The position numbers were made by a program, and so were the translations under genes. Below the pieces are notes generated by a model that worked only from the letters and a program-made list of their open reading frames with translations, was not told the DNA's origin and did no database searches. From Gremmenia infestans (lineage: Eukaryota > Ascomycota > Leotiomycetes > Helotiales > Hamatocanthoscyphaceae): a DNA stretch of 64,000 nucleotides. Location of the stretch: NCBI GenBank assembly GCA_032629725.1, contig JAFEVB010000002.1, positions 4,092,001 to 4,156,000 of the forward strand. The letters are read 5' to 3'. Of this stretch, positions 1 through 10,215 are shown piece by piece. The stretch's first letter is position 1. Each line of letters starts with the position of its first letter.

Positions 1-1538
1 TGCCACCCTCGGCAGAGTAGGCACGTCTTGCTAACACTTCCTCCACAACTTCTTTTACGCCTTGCTTGCCTCGCTTCTCTCTGACAAAATAGCTTACCAC
101 CTCCGGAATAGTCCTATTTCCTTTCTTGACGACTTCTTCGATTTGGCTCTCATGTGGCAGGCCGAAACGCAAATGAGGATACTCTATATAGTTTCCCTCG
201 GTAAGCAATTTCAACTCTTTACCTTCCTCGACTTCGAAAAATGGTGTCGTGAGAGCAGCAGGATTCTTCACGTCCTCGAGCTTGGATGGCTCCGCCCAAG
301 CTGGTGATTTATCTTTCCTGATGAGCAACGCATGCACTCCTTCGGTGAAATCGGGATGACGCATGAATTTGGACGCAATTTGGTGTTCTCGCTGGAAAGC
401 CTCCTTGATTGACCATTTCCGACCCAGCTTCATCTGTTGAAAGGTCACATGTAGACTCGTTGGTGATCGCAACTTCAAAGCGAGCAAAGTCTTTTCGGCC
501 CATTGTGCGCTGGACCTATTATTCGCAGCCTGTTTGTTGAGTCTTTGGATAAGCTCCTCGACGGTATCTGCGCTAAAACAAGCATCAATAGACTTTCGCA
601 ATGGGCCACTGAGAAGCATTGGCTGGTCGTGTGGCAGCCCGGTCGTGTATTCCTCAATGGTAGAATCAATCAGGTCCAACCGCTCATCCAACGAATCGTA
701 ATCCTTGAACCTCAGTTCAGCGAGACGGCGTTCCAGAGCAGGCAAGGAAGTCGAGTGGATGTAATGTGTCGCAACTCCAGCATAGTAGACATCAACGCCC
801 TTCAGCCTCTCACTGGTAAGAGCAAGATACGTCCCGGTAGAGCCCGCCATCCGCGGCAAGAAAAACGAAGCTCCCACGTCCGGGAAGAATCCAATCGTAG
901 TCTCTGGCATAGCGAAAAGCGTCTTCTCGGTTGCTATCCTAAACGGCGCATGCAGACTCAACCCAACTCCTCCGCCCATCGTAATCCCATCCATAATAGC
1001 AACGTACGGCTTGGTATATGTAGCAATAAGGTGATCGAGCTTGTATTCCAGCGCAAAGTAATCGATTGACCGCTGCTGTCCTTCTTCCCCAAGTTTATTG
1101 TCCTTTGCGAGACTTGTCACATCTCCACCGGCACACAATGCCTTCCCGCCAGCCCCCTTGAGGACCACCACATTCGCCATATCCGACTTTGCCCATTCCT
1201 GCAACCGGGGCACGATCTTCCGCACCATCGATCCGTTAAGGGCGTTCAGGGCTATGGGCCGGTTGAGCTCGATTGTCCGCAGACCGAACAGGGTATCGAA
1301 AAGGACATCTTCTTTCTCGTCACCGGGTAGCTCTTTGATCTGCTCGGGTGCTTCTAAGGTAGACATCTGCCAGTTCATAAGTTTTCCGGTATGACAATTT
1401 CAGAGTAGGAAGCTCATATACCTTTGCTTTGGTGCTACCAGTAAAAGCAGGATTCATAACCTTAGCTGTGAGTGGCATCTTTCTCGAGCAAGCACAGCGG
1501 ACCGCCGCCGTTCTACCCACAATCGACCTTGCGAACAT
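1..1538 (-). CDS. ehd3: 3-hydroxyisobutyryl-CoA hydrolase-like protein / mitoribosomal mS47 (Ehd3), 3' end cut by window
   Basis: Crotonase-fold protein; the family hydrolyses 3-hydroxyisobutyryl-CoA in mitochondrial valine breakdown, and the yeast member Ehd3 is also a small-subunit mitoribosome protein (mS47). Exons 1422-1538 and 1-1366 on the minus strand are joined across a 55-nt intron (1367-1421). The start is the ATG at 1538. The first ~39 residues are basic and Ser/Ala-rich, like a mitochondrial presequence. The protein shows the crotonase core in order: LNRPIALNALN, then GAGGKALCAGGDV (oxyanion-hole Gly-Gly-Asp), then DGITMGGGVGLS, then FAMPETTIGFFPDVGASFFLPR (acidic/Asp pair). About 494 residues are visible and the family is ~480-510, so only the last few are lost at the edge. 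It is divergent from smd2, with ~280 bp between start codons. Family assignment is very firm; enzyme versus ribosomal role cannot be told from sequence. Confidence 0.92.
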
Positions 1539-1817
1539 CAAGAAAAATAATCAAGTACAAGAAAGGACCCCAAAGAAAAGGTGCGGTGAGTAATACAAAA
1601 GAGTGCGGAGTAAATAGCGAGCTCAAGCTATTTTATCAGTCGACCTCGGGTTAATTTTCGGCCTGAGTCGGTAAGGCTCAATTGAGACTCAAGAATTTAA
1701 GGTTGGCGCTAAACCGTTTTAGGAGAGGTAGCATAACGACAAGCTTAACTTTTGAGTAGAAGGCTGCACGAAAAGTTGAAGCGCGCGTGTCAAGGACAAC
1801 GCAAAGACAACGACAAA
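1539..1817. promoter_or_regulatory. Divergent intergenic promoter region ehd3 / smd2
   Basis: About 280 bp between the two divergent start codons must contain both core promoters and 5' leaders. No TATA box is obvious. It carries an A/G-rich tract near 1555-1600. Confidence 0.5.
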
Positions 1818-2440
1818 ATGGCGGACGCAAAGATCACGTATGCTCCTCTCCCAATAAATGCATACACCCTCAAATACTAACATATTCATCCCAGCGAACT
1901 CCTTAACAAACCCCGCAACGAACTCACGTACGCCATTTCCTCCCCTCCTCCCCGCCCCTCCTGTTCCATCACCCCTCCTTTCTTCCCCTCTACCTAGCTG
2001 ACCATACCCCTACAGCGAGTTCGAAGTCGCCCAACTCGAAGAACACGAATTCACTTCCGGGCCCCTCTCCATCCTGCAGACCGCAGTACGCTCGCACACA
2101 CAAGTGCTGATCAGCTGCCGCAACAACAGGAAATTGTTGGCGCGAGTCAAGGCCTTTGATCGGCATTGCAATATGGTGCTGGAGAATGTGAAGGAGATGT
2201 GGACGGAGACGCCACGGGGGAGCGGGGGAAAGAAGGGTAGGGCGGTCAATAAGGATCGGTTTATTAGTAAGATGTGAGTACACACCGACACCGACCTAAA
2301 AACGAGCATAGGGTTTGAGAAAATGGGGGGGTTGAGGTTGTGGGTGTGGCTATGGAGGGGCAATGTTGAGGATTTAGGCTGACTTTGGTATGAATAGGTT
2401 CTTGAGAGGTGATTCAGTCATCTTGGTACTTCTGAGCTGA
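1818..2440 (+). CDS. smd2: Small nuclear ribonucleoprotein Sm D2
   Basis: Core component of the heptameric Sm ring on U1, U2, U4 and U5 snRNAs, needed for pre-mRNA splicing. Four exons: 1818-1837, 1895-1927, 2016-2273 and 2398-2440, giving 117 aa. The first two exons are tiny (20 and 33 nt) and encode the N-terminal helix ending in LLNKPRNELTEFE. The Sm1 motif is clear (TQVLISCRNNRKLLARVKAF then DRHCNMVLENVKEMW), and the Sm2 motif is FLRGDSVILVLL. The chain stops right after the last strand (LLS-stop), whereas human SmD2 continues VVLRNP plus a short tail, so this C-terminus is slightly short. The ATG at 1818 has an AAA-ATGG context. It is convergent with the dihydroxyacetone kinase gene. Confidence 0.93.
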
Positions 2441-2917
2441 ACGGTCGATTTGAGGTAAATTGGAAGGTTTATGAGGGTTAGCAGTGGGTTTCTCTGAAAA
2501 TAAATGGCAAGAAAGACAACGGCGTTGAAAAGAGTTGTTGGTTGAATAAGAATACCACTTTGTCTATGAATTTGGGATGCTTTACAGGGAGTGATGGATC
2601 GAGAGAATCCAGTAGCTACGTTTTGATTGCTAGCTACGCCGGAATAAAAGCTAAACATGCCCCTCGGCTTCGTGTGTCTAGTGGTGACCTAGTGATTCAA
2701 GGGAATTGTGCGGGCAATAATCAACGTCTTGCTCTTCATTTTAATGTGAGGGAGTGTATCGATGGGTTCTCTTGTTTCCGACTATCTTTCCTTGTCCATT
2801 TTGCATTAAGATATATAGAAGTTCCACAACGCTGTAAATCATACCTCATATTATTTCTTACACTAGAGATTTCGTCATACTACAAGCTTATCATCTTCTC
2901 ATGGAATGGCCCACCTC
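2441..2917. other. Convergent intergenic region smd2 / dihydroxyacetone kinase
   Basis: 477 bp between two stop codons on opposite strands; 3' UTRs and terminators are expected here. The open frames present show no recognisable protein. Confidence 0.5.
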
Positions 2918-4745
2918 TCAAATCATCTCATATCCAGGCTCCGACGTTTTAATCCCAGCCAGCCCAAGGAAGAACTCGCTGAGTCCCCAGGCTCCAGGAT
3001 CAGGCACCTGTTCAAACCCCGATCCACCAATGTAAACCGTCCTACCCAAACTAGCCTTCATACCCTTGGTCCCCTCGGCACCTTTCCTCGCAGCCTCTGC
3101 CGCCTTCTTCACGTCCCCAGTGCTGTTCAGAGTCTCCACGAATGGATGCAGCGCATCAACCAGTGTTCGGTCTCCAGGCTGTGCAGGTGTGTACTTGGAG
3201 AAAGCTTCTGAAGCCTGCTTTAGTGCTGCACCCCAGACCTTGGGAGTTGCGTCTCCTGTTGAGGCTTGCCGGAGTGAGTGGACTAGGGCGTTGAGGTAGA
3301 TGGCGTAGAGTGCTCCTGAAGTCCCGTCCATTGTGTTCTCCACAACATAGATGATCTTGGAGAGATCGACAACTGCGTCGCCAGAAAGCTTCGTGTCTGA
3401 GATCAGTTTCAAAACAGCTGTTTTCAGTCTGTTAGTAATGCCAGCTGCAATTTGGGAAAGGAAACAAACCTTCGGCTCCTCTCTTTAAGCCAATACCACA
3501 GTCGCCGTCACCGACAATCGTATCGTATTTTGTAACATCTGGCTCAGCTGCAATGACTCTTTCTAACGCTGCTACCAAGACCGTCTTCGTCGTCTCGGGG
3601 TTGAGTTTCAGCCCACTTGGCTTGGTTTCCTCGCTGCTTGAAGCTGAATCTTCTCTTGTTTGGCTTGACTTTGCTTCCCAGCTCTCTTTTCGGATTGGTG
3701 CTGCCCAGCCTGCTGCTTCGGATGGAGCATCTAGTAGCTGCAACATGCTTGGTCCGCCAATATTCGTGTTGACAACGTTGAGGATGGATATGCTGAAACC
3801 GAGGCCATTAAGACTTGTCATGTATGTTCCGGCTAAGATTCGCACCGGCTTGATGTTGTAGGTTTCTTTCAGTTGATTCACAACCTCTGCTGTGATGCCT
3901 CCAAGCTCCAGGACACTGACGCCTCCAAGGTTGTTGATCAACAAGACGATTTCGTTTGAATTGACGTTCAAAAAAGCACGATCCTGGTCTTTCTGGTCCA
4001 GCATCTGTAGAAGCATCCTCTTGACCATCTCAGGAAGATCAACCTTCGCCCTTCCACTGCCCGGCTCATTATGAATGCCCATCCCAATCTCAACCTCCTC
4101 ATCCGCCAAGACTTCCTCCGAGCTCGGATCGGGAGCTGCTCTTCCTGGGACGTGGACATGATCAAGACTTGCCCCAACACTAACAATATTATCCGCCGTC
4201 AACTTCGCCACCTTATACACATCTTCCAAACTCGCCCCCTGTGCAGCCAACGCACCAGAAATCTTATGAACCAGCACTGTTCCCGCAATTCCTCTCCGTC
4301 CAACCTTCCCAGCTGCTTTTCGTCCAACGCCAACATCATCACCAACTACCACCATCTCAACTTCTAGCCCCGCCGCCTTGGCTTTCTCCACCCCCATGCC
4401 GAAATTAAGCACATCGCCCGTATAGTTCATAACCGTTACCAAGATCCCCTTCTCGCCATCAACTCGTGACATAATAGCTCTCCTGATTTGCTCTGCTGAC
4501 GGAGAAGCGAATATCGTCCCCGCGACTGCTGCAGAGAGCAATCCATCCCCAACAAACGCTCCGAAACTGGGTTCATGGCCGCTTCCTCCACCGGAAATGA
4601 TGGAGACTTGGGGAGCATACCCGGGGCGTCTGTATATGATTTTGTTAGTGGCGTCAAGGGCGATAGAGGGATTTGTAAAAGTAAGTGCTTGGAGAGCTGA
4701 GGAAAGTAGGTGGGCGGGGTCGTTAATGAAGTGTTTGGCTGACAT
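2918..4745 (-). CDS. dak1: Dihydroxyacetone kinase (DhaK-DhaL, ATP-dependent)
   Basis: Phosphorylates dihydroxyacetone (and glyceraldehyde) with ATP to give DHAP; part of glycerol catabolism and detoxification of dihydroxyacetone in the cytosol. Exons 3470-4745 and 2918-3417 (minus) are joined over a 52-nt intron (3418-3469) with a CTAAC branch site, giving 591 aa, normal for the single-chain eukaryotic enzyme. The DhaK domain covers ~1-340: GGGSGHEP with His58, NYTGDVLNF with Asp111, and GMGIHNEPG with His224, matching the substrate-clamping His/Asp and the covalent-binding His of the family. The DhaL ATP domain begins near 405 with VGDGDCGIGLKRGAEG (Mg2+-binding Asps) and continues with MDGTSGALYAIYLNAL. 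The intron lies inside DhaL. The gene is divergent from csl4 with 297 bp between starts. All key residues are present, so it should be active. Confidence 0.95.
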
Positions 4746-5042
4746 GATGACGGTGTATATTTTGATGGTAGAATATTGAGAATTGAAGACGTGGAAAATG
4801 TAGACTTGACCTGTCTTTTTATATTTTTCAACAACGTCAGTGTCTCCTGTTATTATGCATGAGCGTCAGGCCATGCCAGCATGTGCATGTACTGTAACCC
4901 CACGTGCTACCCCGCTGTCAATACAATAGTGCCCCACATCGGCTAACCTTCCTTGTTTACCCCAAAAGCTCACTTTATTTTTCAACCTCACTCCACCTCC
5001 AATACCTACTTCATTGACCCCCCTCCCCCACCACAAAGCACA
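4746..5042. promoter_or_regulatory. Divergent intergenic promoter region dak1 / csl4
   Basis: 297 bp separating two divergent ATGs. It contains CACGTG within CCCACGTGCTACC at ~4899-4911, an E-box-type palindrome. The csl4-proximal part is C/T-rich, typical of fungal 5' leaders. Confidence 0.45.
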
Positions 5043-5754
5043 ATGTCTGAAATTCTCCCCATCGCCGTCCCAGGCCAGCTCCTAGGAGCAATCTCTGAAT
5101 ACCTCCCCGGCCCCGGCACACATATTCTCAACACCTCCCTGTACGCCTCAATCCTGGGGCCCATCACCACCACCGCGCCCTCCAAACCAGCAGGTCCACA
5201 GAAACGCCTTACGAAAATCACTTCCGCAGCTCCAGTACCCCTGCCCACCATCTCGATCGAGCGCAACATAACATCGGCGAAAGATAAAGATGGGGGAAGT
5301 AAAGGAAAAGAGATTCTGCCTGAAGTGAACAGCACGGTCTTGTGTAGAGTGACGAGAATCACGCCGAAACAGGCGAGCGTTGCGATATTGGTTGTGGGCG
5401 AGACGGTACTGGATGGGGAGTGGCAGGGCTTGATACGCGCGCAGGATGTTAGGGCGACGGAGAAGGATAAGGTGAAGGTTTTTGAGAGTTTCAGGCCGGG
5501 GGATATTGTGAGGGCTGTTGTGGTAAGTCTTTTTCACGGGTTTGTTTATTTAAATGGTGGTGGTGGATGCTAATACTTGGCAGATCTCACTGGGCGATCA
5601 ATCCAATTACTATCTTTCCACAGCAAGCAATAATCTGGGTGTTATTATGGCTACCAGTGAGGCTGGCAATGCGATGTATCCGGTTAGCTGGAAAGAGTAC
5701 AAGGACCCTGAAACGGGAGCAAGTGAGAGCCGGAAGGTTGCGAAACCATTTTAA
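5043..5754 (+). CDS. csl4: Exosome complex component Csl4 (S1-domain RNA-binding cap subunit)
   Basis: Cap protein of the RNA exosome, which trims and degrades RNA 3'-to-5' in nucleus and cytoplasm. Exons 5043-5522 and 5584-5754 give 216 aa, the usual size for the family. The N-terminal part (PGQLLGAISEYLPGPGTHI) is the typical Csl4 opening. A central region ~98-185 forms the S1 OB fold (VNSTVLCRVTRITPKQASVAI then FRPGDIVRAVVISLGDQSNY). The C-terminal zinc-ribbon position is degenerate, ending in SWKEYKDPETGASESRKVAKPF without Cys pairs, as in many fungi. The frame is open upstream to 4953, but family alignment supports the start at MSEILPIAVPG. Confidence 0.92.
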
Positions 5755-7956
5755 AAGCAGACTATAAATTGCATAGCGCATGGAGTTGGGGCTGGGAAAT
5801 ATACCACGTCGAATGGCCGGATATCACACGTTGTACTGAAAGTTGTGGGGGTTTTTTAGGTCTGAAAGGTCGGACGCTTAGAGTTAGATATCCACTTCCA
5901 CTCGTATGGTCGCGCTTTGGGACTTTTTCATCAGCTTTTGTTCTTGAAATCTGTTCTGAGGTGCCCCAGTTGGGATAATAACGACTTCCCTCTTTCATTA
6001 TTGCAGATTATCCGCGCTTCTCTTAATGCTGTATTGCTGCTTTGTTTCGATAGGTTTCAAAGTCTTGTAGTATGCTCGATTGCGTATTCTGCACAGGATT
6101 CTAGTTTTGGACAATTCAGAAGCTACCTAAAGTGTTTAGATTTTATCCCAAACTTTTCAATTTGGATTCAAGACAGCGGGTCTCGTATCTGGCCCACGCC
6201 AAACCACTAAGTAGGAGGGAGGGAGAAAGATCTACAGGTCCTAGCGCCAAGCTAAAGCTACGGAAGGTACCCAGGTGTACCTGAGGTAGTGAAAGAGAGT
6301 TACAATTCCTGCACCCTTTCTTTCCACTCAACAGAAATCAGTAGCAAAAATTACATCCACGCAACCATTGCCAATATCGCCGCAAGACCAAACATTCCAT
6401 ACATGCCAGCACTAGTAAGGTCACTCCACTATCCACTATCGAGACGAAAAAGAACCTTGCGCTTCCATAATTGGGTCATAACAACCAATCCATGAAGAAA
6501 AAGTCATTGACAGGCTCACAGCGCTTGCCTTCACAGTGAATTATAACAAGACGTTTTAAAGAGGAAACCCGAATGTTTTGTTGCACTTCGTATCCAAAAC
6601 CACTTTTGCAAAAGAGTGGCCGCGGACTGGTTTCCCCCCGCCTATTGACCAAGCAGCCGGGCCGAGGGTAAGGGAGTAGGTATATATATAATTGAATAAA
6701 CGTAATGCAAAATACATCAAATGTGTAATGGTGTGTACTGGTTTAGGGTTCTGAAAAATCTAATCGTTAAGCTTGCTTAGGGGTGTCCTGACCTAAATAT
6801 TCTTTTGTGTTTTTGTTTTTTTCATTTATATAAGTGTGGCGCGCTTTAGATGTTTTATTATTTCTTGGCCCGCAACTAGATTCTGCCGTACTATGGAATT
6901 TTTCTTTACATATTTTTTACCTTTTAGGAGTACACTCACATATACCAGTATAGGTTATTCCCCTCAGCTTATTAAACTTTATATCCATATAGAGAGAGAA
7001 AATCTTGAGCGGGGACTTGACCCCAGAAGGACGCACCCCGCACTCCAACATACCACCTCAAAGAGGCCTAGACCTCATAGGAGTCTAATTTCCCAGAGTT
7101 TCCATATACTCCCGGTCATTGCCAAGTCCTCGTTCATGGCCTCGAAACCCCCAACCTCCAAGCACGACCCTTTTCAGGCCATGGCACAGGCACACTCGGG
7201 AAATCACCTAAAACTAGAAAACCAGCTCCACAAACTAAAATATCTAGCTCCCCAGACACCGGGTCTCCAGAGGAGAGGTGACATTCACATATTACGCTGC
7301 GCAAGATACGAAGCAGGCCCTTGGTGTGGTCCAGTATTCGGCAACAGCACTAATAGCAAATATTTAGCCGGTGGTCTCGCACAAGCCCTGTAAGTCTACC
7401 TTGCAATGAAGCCTGTAGTAGCTCACATAATCACATTCCTGTAAACCTTCGTCTTACTCGAAGCTCTCTGAATTCCTATAGTGTTTTAAGGCCTCTTTCC
7501 CCAGAAAAGGTCCGCCAATTGTAAACCCTTAAACTCTTCATTATACTTCCTCGTACTAGAAGCAGCACTCATTTATATATAATATGCGGGCAGCACGAGA
7601 CACTAAAAGCTGATTATAAGTAATGCCTCTTTTTCTGTCCTACCCAGGTATCTTGTAGTTAGGTTTGGCGCTAATACCAATTAGGCGAGGCTCGCTCCCC
7701 CTATCCGCCTCGCTACCAAAGAAGGAACGGCGAACACGCTTGCGAATAATATAAAACCACATTACATCCAGCCTATCTATTTAGAAACCCACAAACTCAC
7801 TTCGAAATACAGCAGCAAAGCATCTTGAGCCCATATCATCGCCAGGATAATTCGAGGAAAGCACGGCATTTCTCTCTATCAGACACACCCATTTTATTTA
7901 GGAGACAGCGTTGTTCCTCAGGGATCGAACGCATCTACATTTCTAGAAAGACCTAA
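5755..7956. other. 2.2-kb gene-poor, partly AT-rich intergenic tract
   Basis: No convincing gene. An open frame runs 6836-7393 from a GTG, but its first half is AT-rich and it resembles nothing I know. The block 6660-6980 is TA-rich with TATATATA runs. Sequence at 6570-6590 (TTTTGTTGCACTTCG) recurs elsewhere in the window, and 7471-7562 is one copy of a diverged repeat listed separately. It looks like decayed repeat DNA at the left edge of the accessory island. Confidence 0.5.
7471..7562. repeat. Diverged dispersed repeat, copy A
   Basis: Aligns over ~90 bp with 9838-9930 in the same orientation. Shared blocks include CCTATA, TTTTAAGGCC versus TTTTACGGCC, TTCCCCA, CCAA, TTAAACTCTT and CTTCCTCGT, with small indels between. 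The two copies lie on either side of the 2EXR gene. Confidence 0.6.
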
Positions 7957-9644
7957 ATGTCCTCCATGGCAAATTCATCGCCTTCAGAGCGCAAGCCGTT
8001 TGTGCCTAAATGGGTTTCCAAACATGGTGAACTCTGTCTTCCTTCCGGTTAGTTTCTTTCTAATTTCATCCCTCTTGTGGCATTAAATATCTATTCAAGA
8101 CAATATGGATTGCTGATAATTTGAATAGCAAAGAGCAGATCGCCCTACAAAACTCTCCCAAACGGAATGCACCATGTGCTCTGCGAGACATATACCCCTC
8201 GTATCCAACAGCTTGCCAACCCGCATATTCAAGCATTTACACTATTCAAAGATCTTCCCTTCGTTCTCCGGCTTATGATTTGGAACCTTTGTATTCCACC
8301 TCGCGTTGTAGAGGTCCTCTTCAACCGTAGAACTTGGGTCTGCCGTTCGACAACTCCAGTCCCAGTTCTGCTCCACCTCAATCAGGAAGCGAGGTATTTT
8401 GCCCTCAGGCATTATCAACTAGCTTTTGGGAACGAAAGTTGTGAAACATTGATGTACTTTGACTTCAAAGTAGATACCTTGTATATTGGGGCAGGAAATG
8501 TCGAGTATTGCAATCCCGGGTATCTTTTCACGGCACTTGGTATTCGAGATACCCAAAAAGTCAAGCACTTGGCAATAGACCATAACCTGGCTTTTCATAA
8601 AAACCTCATTTACATGCCGAATCCCATATACGAGTCCGACTCAGATAGCGAGAGTGTAAGTTGAGTAGAGAACTCATGCTTCACATCGTCTATTACCTTG
8701 ACACTAATTAAAAATAAAAGACAAGTGATGCTGATTGGTTCTCTACATAGGCATCCAGTGCAAACACAGATGACAGCGAGGATGATAAGGATAATGAGGA
8801 TGATACTGGAAACGACGAGTGGAGAAGAATATTGACACCTCTGCCCTCGACTCACCCACTTCTAAGGTTTCCTAGGTTAGAATCTATCACCGTCATCGAT
8901 ACACTGAACAACTTCGACGTCTTTCTTGGAGAAGTTGACCAAAACCCTGGGGAGTTTCAGGCGTGGGAGATATGCGAAAGGGGATTGGCAGATAAATGGT
9001 CGTATTCTCCCCCTGCACAGCTATCGGCGATGGGCCATGAATTATTAGAAGCCTGGGAGGAGCTTGAGATTGGCGCTTGGGGATTTATCCGCTCTACAAA
9101 GAGCCTCCTGATAAGATTCGTCTCTCTAGACCGTCTGTCTCAGGTGAAGGAGTGGAAATCAAGACGGCTCTGGCATGAGGAGAACATATGTGTTTCCGAT
9201 TGGTGCTGCATATATCCACGCGATACGTGCCATCACCTACTCGAGTTCCTGGAACTGCTGGAATGTCACTATGAAGATGGATATCGAGCTCTTGACAGGA
9301 CATTGCGCCAATATCTCCACTCAAGCTGCGAGAGGAATATTAATTTACTACAAATAGTTGCAACTCTATTTTCGGACCAATGTCTCTGTCGGGTTCCATG
9401 TCGAAACGAGCGACAAAATTTCCGCCCTTGTCCTGGATGCAGGGGCCGCATCATGGATATTATGAGATTATTGGCGGACCTGGTGAGGTACGCGATTGGC
9501 ATTATTCCAGCGATCGGCTTCTGGAACCAGTTGCCCGCGGATGCTAATTTGAAAAGGAAGCTCCTCCGCTGGTTGAATGATGGGGATTTCTATCCACACG
9601 TTTTGAGCAGTATGAAACTTTCGGGGACATGGTCGCTGGATTGA
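7957..9644 (+). CDS. 2EXR-domain protein of unknown function
   Basis: Exons 7957-8047, 8129-8655 and 8751-9644 give 503 aa with both introns in a standard GT..AG form. Residues ~65-190 match the fungal 2EXR domain: FTLFKDLPFVLRLMIWNLC, then PPRVVEV, then a PVLLHLNQEARYFALRHY stretch, then a FDFKVDTLYIG strand. The role of this domain is unknown; it is expanded in Leotiomycetes and other Pezizomycotina and usually in accessory gene sets. A very acidic Asp/Glu/Ser segment (~200-230) spans the second intron, and the remaining ~270 residues include a Cys-rich patch (CLCRVPCRNE..CPGCRG) near 425-450 that could bind metal, which is inference. It lies between two copies of a diverged repeat and next to a kinase pseudogene, so an accessory location is likely. 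Confidence 0.8.
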
Positions 9645-10215
9645 ACAGCATATTTACTCCGGGCAGCAGAAGCTGAGAGGCAACGCAGGAAAGAAAGGCG
9701 AATTTATAATGTCTTAGTGGATATGGTTCTTTAACACATTTGCCTGTGGGGGCCTTGAACAGCAGCAGTTTCAAACTCGAGAACAGATTTTGTGATTTAG
9801 CATGTTACATAAAGCTCTTAAGACTTAAGCTTATTTTAACTCCTATATAATTTTACGGCCTTCCCCATCAAATGCCTGCCAAATATGCACCTTTAAACTC
9901 TTTATCACTTCACGCTTCCTCGTGCTCGATTTAGAAAGGGGCACTTATGCCTAGCTTTTAATGTCCCACGCTACCCGACACATCATCCATCGGTGCCGCT
10001 TTTTCTATCCGCCGTGAGGTAAGTCAAACATAATGAATGTTTAACGACTCCTATGTCGCATACACGAGACAGTGGCGCTAGCACAGACACCGCCTATCTA
10101 GGTAGGTATCTAGGTAGCTCGTTCCCTTCGTACCCTAGTATAAACCTCCACCAACATCTCACGCCTTCCTACGTAACAGAATGTGGGCCTGCTAAGATCT
10201 GAAAGGGCAGCTCTT
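9645..10215. other. Intergenic tract containing repeat copy B
   Basis: 571 bp. Holds the second copy of the diverged repeat (9838-9930), the string TTTTAATGTCCCACGC (9956-9971) that recurs at 12182-12197, and a short CTAGGTAGGTATCTAGGTAG tandem near 10096-10116. No gene seen. Confidence 0.5.
9838..9930. repeat. Diverged dispersed repeat, copy B
   Basis: Same-strand partner of 7471-7562 (see copy A). Divergence is roughly one change every 4-5 bases by eye, with an extra ~8-bp insertion before CTTCCTCGT. Confidence 0.6.

Noticed and set aside
503..1069. 188-codon + strand frame
   Set aside because: Antisense shadow of the ehd3 coding exon.
6836..7393. 185-codon frame in the AT-rich tract
   Set aside because: Begins at a GTG, composition changes abruptly half way, no recognisable domain; likely chance frame in decayed repeats.
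7915..7945. Possible tRNA B box on the minus strand (GTTCGATCCCTGAG)
   Set aside because: The T-stem does not pair and no acceptor, D or anticodon arms can be drawn around it.
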